DNA of 64,000 bases from NCBI RefSeq assembly GCF_001984175.1, contig NZ_MTQP01000056.1, positions 149,525 to 213,524 of the forward strand, in the 5' to 3' direction. Numbering within the stretch: the stretch's first letter is position 1; each line of letters opens with the position of its first letter. Source of the DNA: Saccharothrix sp. ALI-22-I (GTDB taxonomy: Bacteria > Actinomycetota > Actinomycetes > Mycobacteriales > Pseudonocardiaceae). Below the pieces are notes generated by a model. That model had not been told where the DNA came from. It ran no database searches and worked only from the letters and a program-made list of their open reading frames with translations. A program made the position numbers and the translations under genes. This document shows positions 62,801 through 64,000 of this stretch, in pieces.

Positions 62801-63999
62801 AGCAACGCGGGGTGCAGGTCGTAGCCCGCCGCGTCGGCCACCTCGACCACGTCACCGGCCTCGAACACCACCGGCGCGGGCCCGCCCAACGCGAGGTACC
62901 CGACCGCGTGCGTGGTCCAGCCCAGGTCGGTGTCCGGACGGCTGTGCACGGTCACCGCACGACGTCCGTCGCCCTCCGGCGCACCCACCACCACCTGCAC
63001 CTGGAGCGCGCCGTCCACCACCAGGGGCGTCCGAACGGTGAGTTCGTCGACCACCGTGCAGCCGACCTGGTCCGCCGCCCGCAACGCCCACTCCACCAGC
63101 ACCGCCGGTGACGCCAGGTCGCGCGGGGTCAGCCGGCCGGACAGCACGGTCTGCCCAGTGCCCGCGACGTCCACCGCCGTGCCGAGCACGGGGTGGTCCA
63201 CCGCGCCCAGCCCGAGCCCGGTGGCGTCGGAGGTCTGCGCGGTCAGCCAGTAGCGGTCCCGCCGGAACGGGTAGAACGGCAGGTCGACGCGCCGGGCGCC
63301 GGTGCCCGCGTAGAACGCGTCCCAGTCCACTGCCACGCCCCGCACGTGCAGCCCGGCCAACGCGGTGACCACCGACGCGGGCTCGGGCCGGTCCGCGCGC
63401 ACCGACGCCAGCACCGCGGCGGGCTCACCGACCCACTCCGCGGCCATCGCCGTCAACACCGCGCCGGGCCCGACCTCCACCAACGTGGTGGCCTGCGCCG
63501 CGATCAACGTGTCCACCGCGTCCCGGAACCGCACCGGCCGACGCGCCTGCTCCACCCAGTAGTCAGCCGACTCCCACGACCCCGCCTCACCAACCGTCGA
63601 CACATACGGAATCCGCGCCGACCCAAGACCCGCCCCAAGCACAACCGCCCGGAACGCCTCCAACATCGGCTCCATGTGCGGCGAGTGGAACGCATGACTC
63701 ACCGTCAACCGCTTCGTCTTACGCCCCATCGCCGCCAACTGCGCCGCGACCGCCTCAGCCGCACGCGCATCACCGGAGATCACCACCGCCCGCGGCCCGT
63801 TCACCGCCGCCAACGCCAACCGCGACTGCCCCTTGAGCAGCGGAAGCACTTCGTCTTCCGATGCCTGCACCGCGATCATCGCGCCGCCCACCGGCAACGC
63901 CTGCATCAACCGCCCGCGCGCCTCGACAACCCGGCACGCATCCTCAAGCGAAAACACCCCCGCAACATGAGCCGCCGCCAACTCACCAATCGAATGACC
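59839..63999 (-). CDS. Type I modular polyketide synthase, C-terminal part with reductase release domain (5' end outside window)
   Basis: About 1386 visible residues, open to the right edge. Domains (visible numbering): AT (1-205) starting at GHSIGE with the active Ser and HAFH near 102, both diagnostic for malonyl-CoA; DH-like region (about 265-460) with DHPVLG but without the YGPxF segment, and with Glu instead of the second catalytic Asp (HPALLEAA); KR (about 635-870) with TGGTGALG, the B-type motif LDD, Lys in GPKADAAW, SS and NYAAAN, thus active; ACP (about 910-985) with Ser in GFDSLTS; thioester reductase (about 1020-1386) with FLTGATGFLG and Tyr/Lys in NYLRTKW. The product is released as an aldehyde. 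Confidence 0.93.
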   Translation of the reverse strand, partial: GHSIGELAAAHVAGVFSLEDACRVVEARGRLMQALPVGGAMIAVQASEDEVLPLLKGQSRLALAAVNGPRAVVISGDARAAEAVAAQLAAMGRKTKRLTVSHAFHSPHMEPMLEAFRAVVLGAGLGSARIPYVSTVGEAGSWESADYWVEQARRPVRFRDAVDTLIAAQATTLVEVGPGAVLTAMAAEWVGEPAAVLASVRADRPEPASVVTALAGLHVRGVAVDWDAFYAGTGARRVDLPFYPFRRDRYWLTAQTSDATGLGLGAVDHPVLGTAVDVAGTGQTVLSGRLTPRDLASPAVLVEWALRAADQVGCTVVDELTVRTPLVVDGALQVQVVVGAPEGDGRRAVTVHSRPDTDLGWTTHAVGYLALGGPAPVVFEAGDVVEVADAAGYDLHPALLEAAVGDGFGYHWRSVRLHAAGATALRVRRVATPDGVSVEAVSPGGVPVLTVGEVRTRSVAEPDRSRAHDSLFRTEWVPIVAPKPVRALRWRVLDTDQAGADVSGVDAVAVPFVLGVEDAPGNVHRATREALAFARRWLADDGLADTPLVVITRCAVGVDGGPRDPAAAAVWGLIRSAQAEAPGRIVLVDVDHLAEPGGSLAAVLASGQSQAAVRDGTVLVPRLTRVHEPAVPGPGWDTAGTVLITGGTGALGALVARHLVTEHGVTRLLLAGRRGLAGPGAAELQAELTGLGAHVTVAACDVGDRAAVGRLIAAIPAEHPLTGVVHTAGVLDDAVIGSLTPDRLSAVLGPKADAAWHLHEATRHLDLTAFVLFSSIAGVVGGPGQGNYAAANVALDALAEHRAGLGLAATSIAWGLWAGVGGLGGHLEEADLKRIARTGFLPVTADTGPGLLDAALRSGLPAVVATPIDVPTLRTRPDRVPAILTGLTRTTARPRATDRADTALDLADLPEAERRAAVLDLVLGEAAHVLGHTGGVEPDRKLADLGFDSLTSVELRNRLAAATGLSLPATLVFDHPTPAALADYLHAEVGEENNAQGVDYAADIRLADDIRPAAEVVRVADDPREVFLTGATGFLGAFLLRDILRDTTARVHCLVRADSEEQARDKLDANLRWYQVDVDRDRVSIVVGDLGAPRLGLTEERFDRLARDVDVVFHAGATVNWLRSYDELKVPNVRGTEEVLRLAARHRTVPVHHVSTVGVFQGVVEPGVPLKVTDPTGPAEALPSNYLRTKWVAEQVVDLARDRGLPVSVYRVDVICGDQDNGAGQTRDFVWLSLKGLVQAQAVPAGLNGAVHMVPVDYVSAGITALARQGTGRTFHFCNPGHQGFADFVEHLRTAGYPLRELDRDAFRDRVRADRDNALLPLLDAFELMAADSEAFYPPIDTTETDAALAPTGVRRPVVGEDLFTKYVDFFVRAGYLPPSPPRTLD

Positions 64000-64000
64000 G

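Overview
The window is high-GC actinomycete DNA: C/G-ending codons, frequent GTG and TTG starts, short GGAGG-type ribosome sites, an XRE/DUF397 pair, SARP and LAL regulators, DasR- and CebR-type operators and a modular polyketide synthase. The mix suggests a Pseudonocardiales-type organism (Saccharothrix/Actinosynnema/Lentzea-like). That is inferred from gene content only; no rRNA, tRNA or marker gene was found that fixes the genus.

Layout. 0-3.1 kb: the end of a metallophosphoesterase, then a three-gene spermidine operon (ornithine-type decarboxylase, AdoMet decarboxylase, spermidine synthase). 3.2-10.7 kb: a 22-bp repeat array, an S9 peptidase, a secreted-repeat protein, and glyA-gcvT behind a tandem glycine riboswitch with a coupled small ORF, then small membrane proteins. 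11.1-17.3 kb: fatty-acid degradation genes (CoA-transferase/racemase, acyl-CoA dehydrogenase, thiolase, FadB fusion). 17.3-17.5 kb: a long hairpin built from inverted copies of the same 22-bp repeat. 17.5-22.2 kb: a secreted NAGPA-phosphoesterase fusion and an AraC regulator whose promoter carries two DasR-type boxes. 22.2-30.6 kb: small surface proteins, an ACT-GNAT protein, and a cellobiose-type locus (LacI/CebR regulator, GH1 beta-glucosidase, CebEFG-type importer) with matching operators. 31-40.5 kb: a LolD/FtsX-type ABC pair, a LAL LuxR regulator and an AfsR/SARP regulator. 40.5-41.5 kb: a gene-poor, hairpin-rich stretch with remnants of a cupin gene and a small ORF. 41.5-56.5 kb: mostly housekeeping genes: DedA, XRE/DUF397, a SulP-carbonic anhydrase fusion, rhomboid-like protein, 6-phosphogluconate dehydrogenase, a second LacI, an aromatic amino acid decarboxylase, TesB, pyruvate kinase, VanZ, DUF2461 and a helicase-associated protein. 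56.5-64 kb: the end of a type I polyketide gene cluster running off the right edge.

The polyketide end is the most distinctive part. The last module (malonyl-type AT, shortened DH, B-type KR, ACP) ends in a thioester reductase instead of a thioesterase. It is followed, almost without gaps, by an acyl-CoA carboxylase beta subunit, its epsilon subunit and a class III aminotransferase. This is the logic of a polyketide alkaloid: the chain is released as an aldehyde and then aminated. Other notable signals are two families of dispersed intergenic repeats, the DasR-box promoter of the AraC gene, the CebR-type operators, and a motif shared by the promoter regions of the second LacI gene and the downstream decarboxylase.
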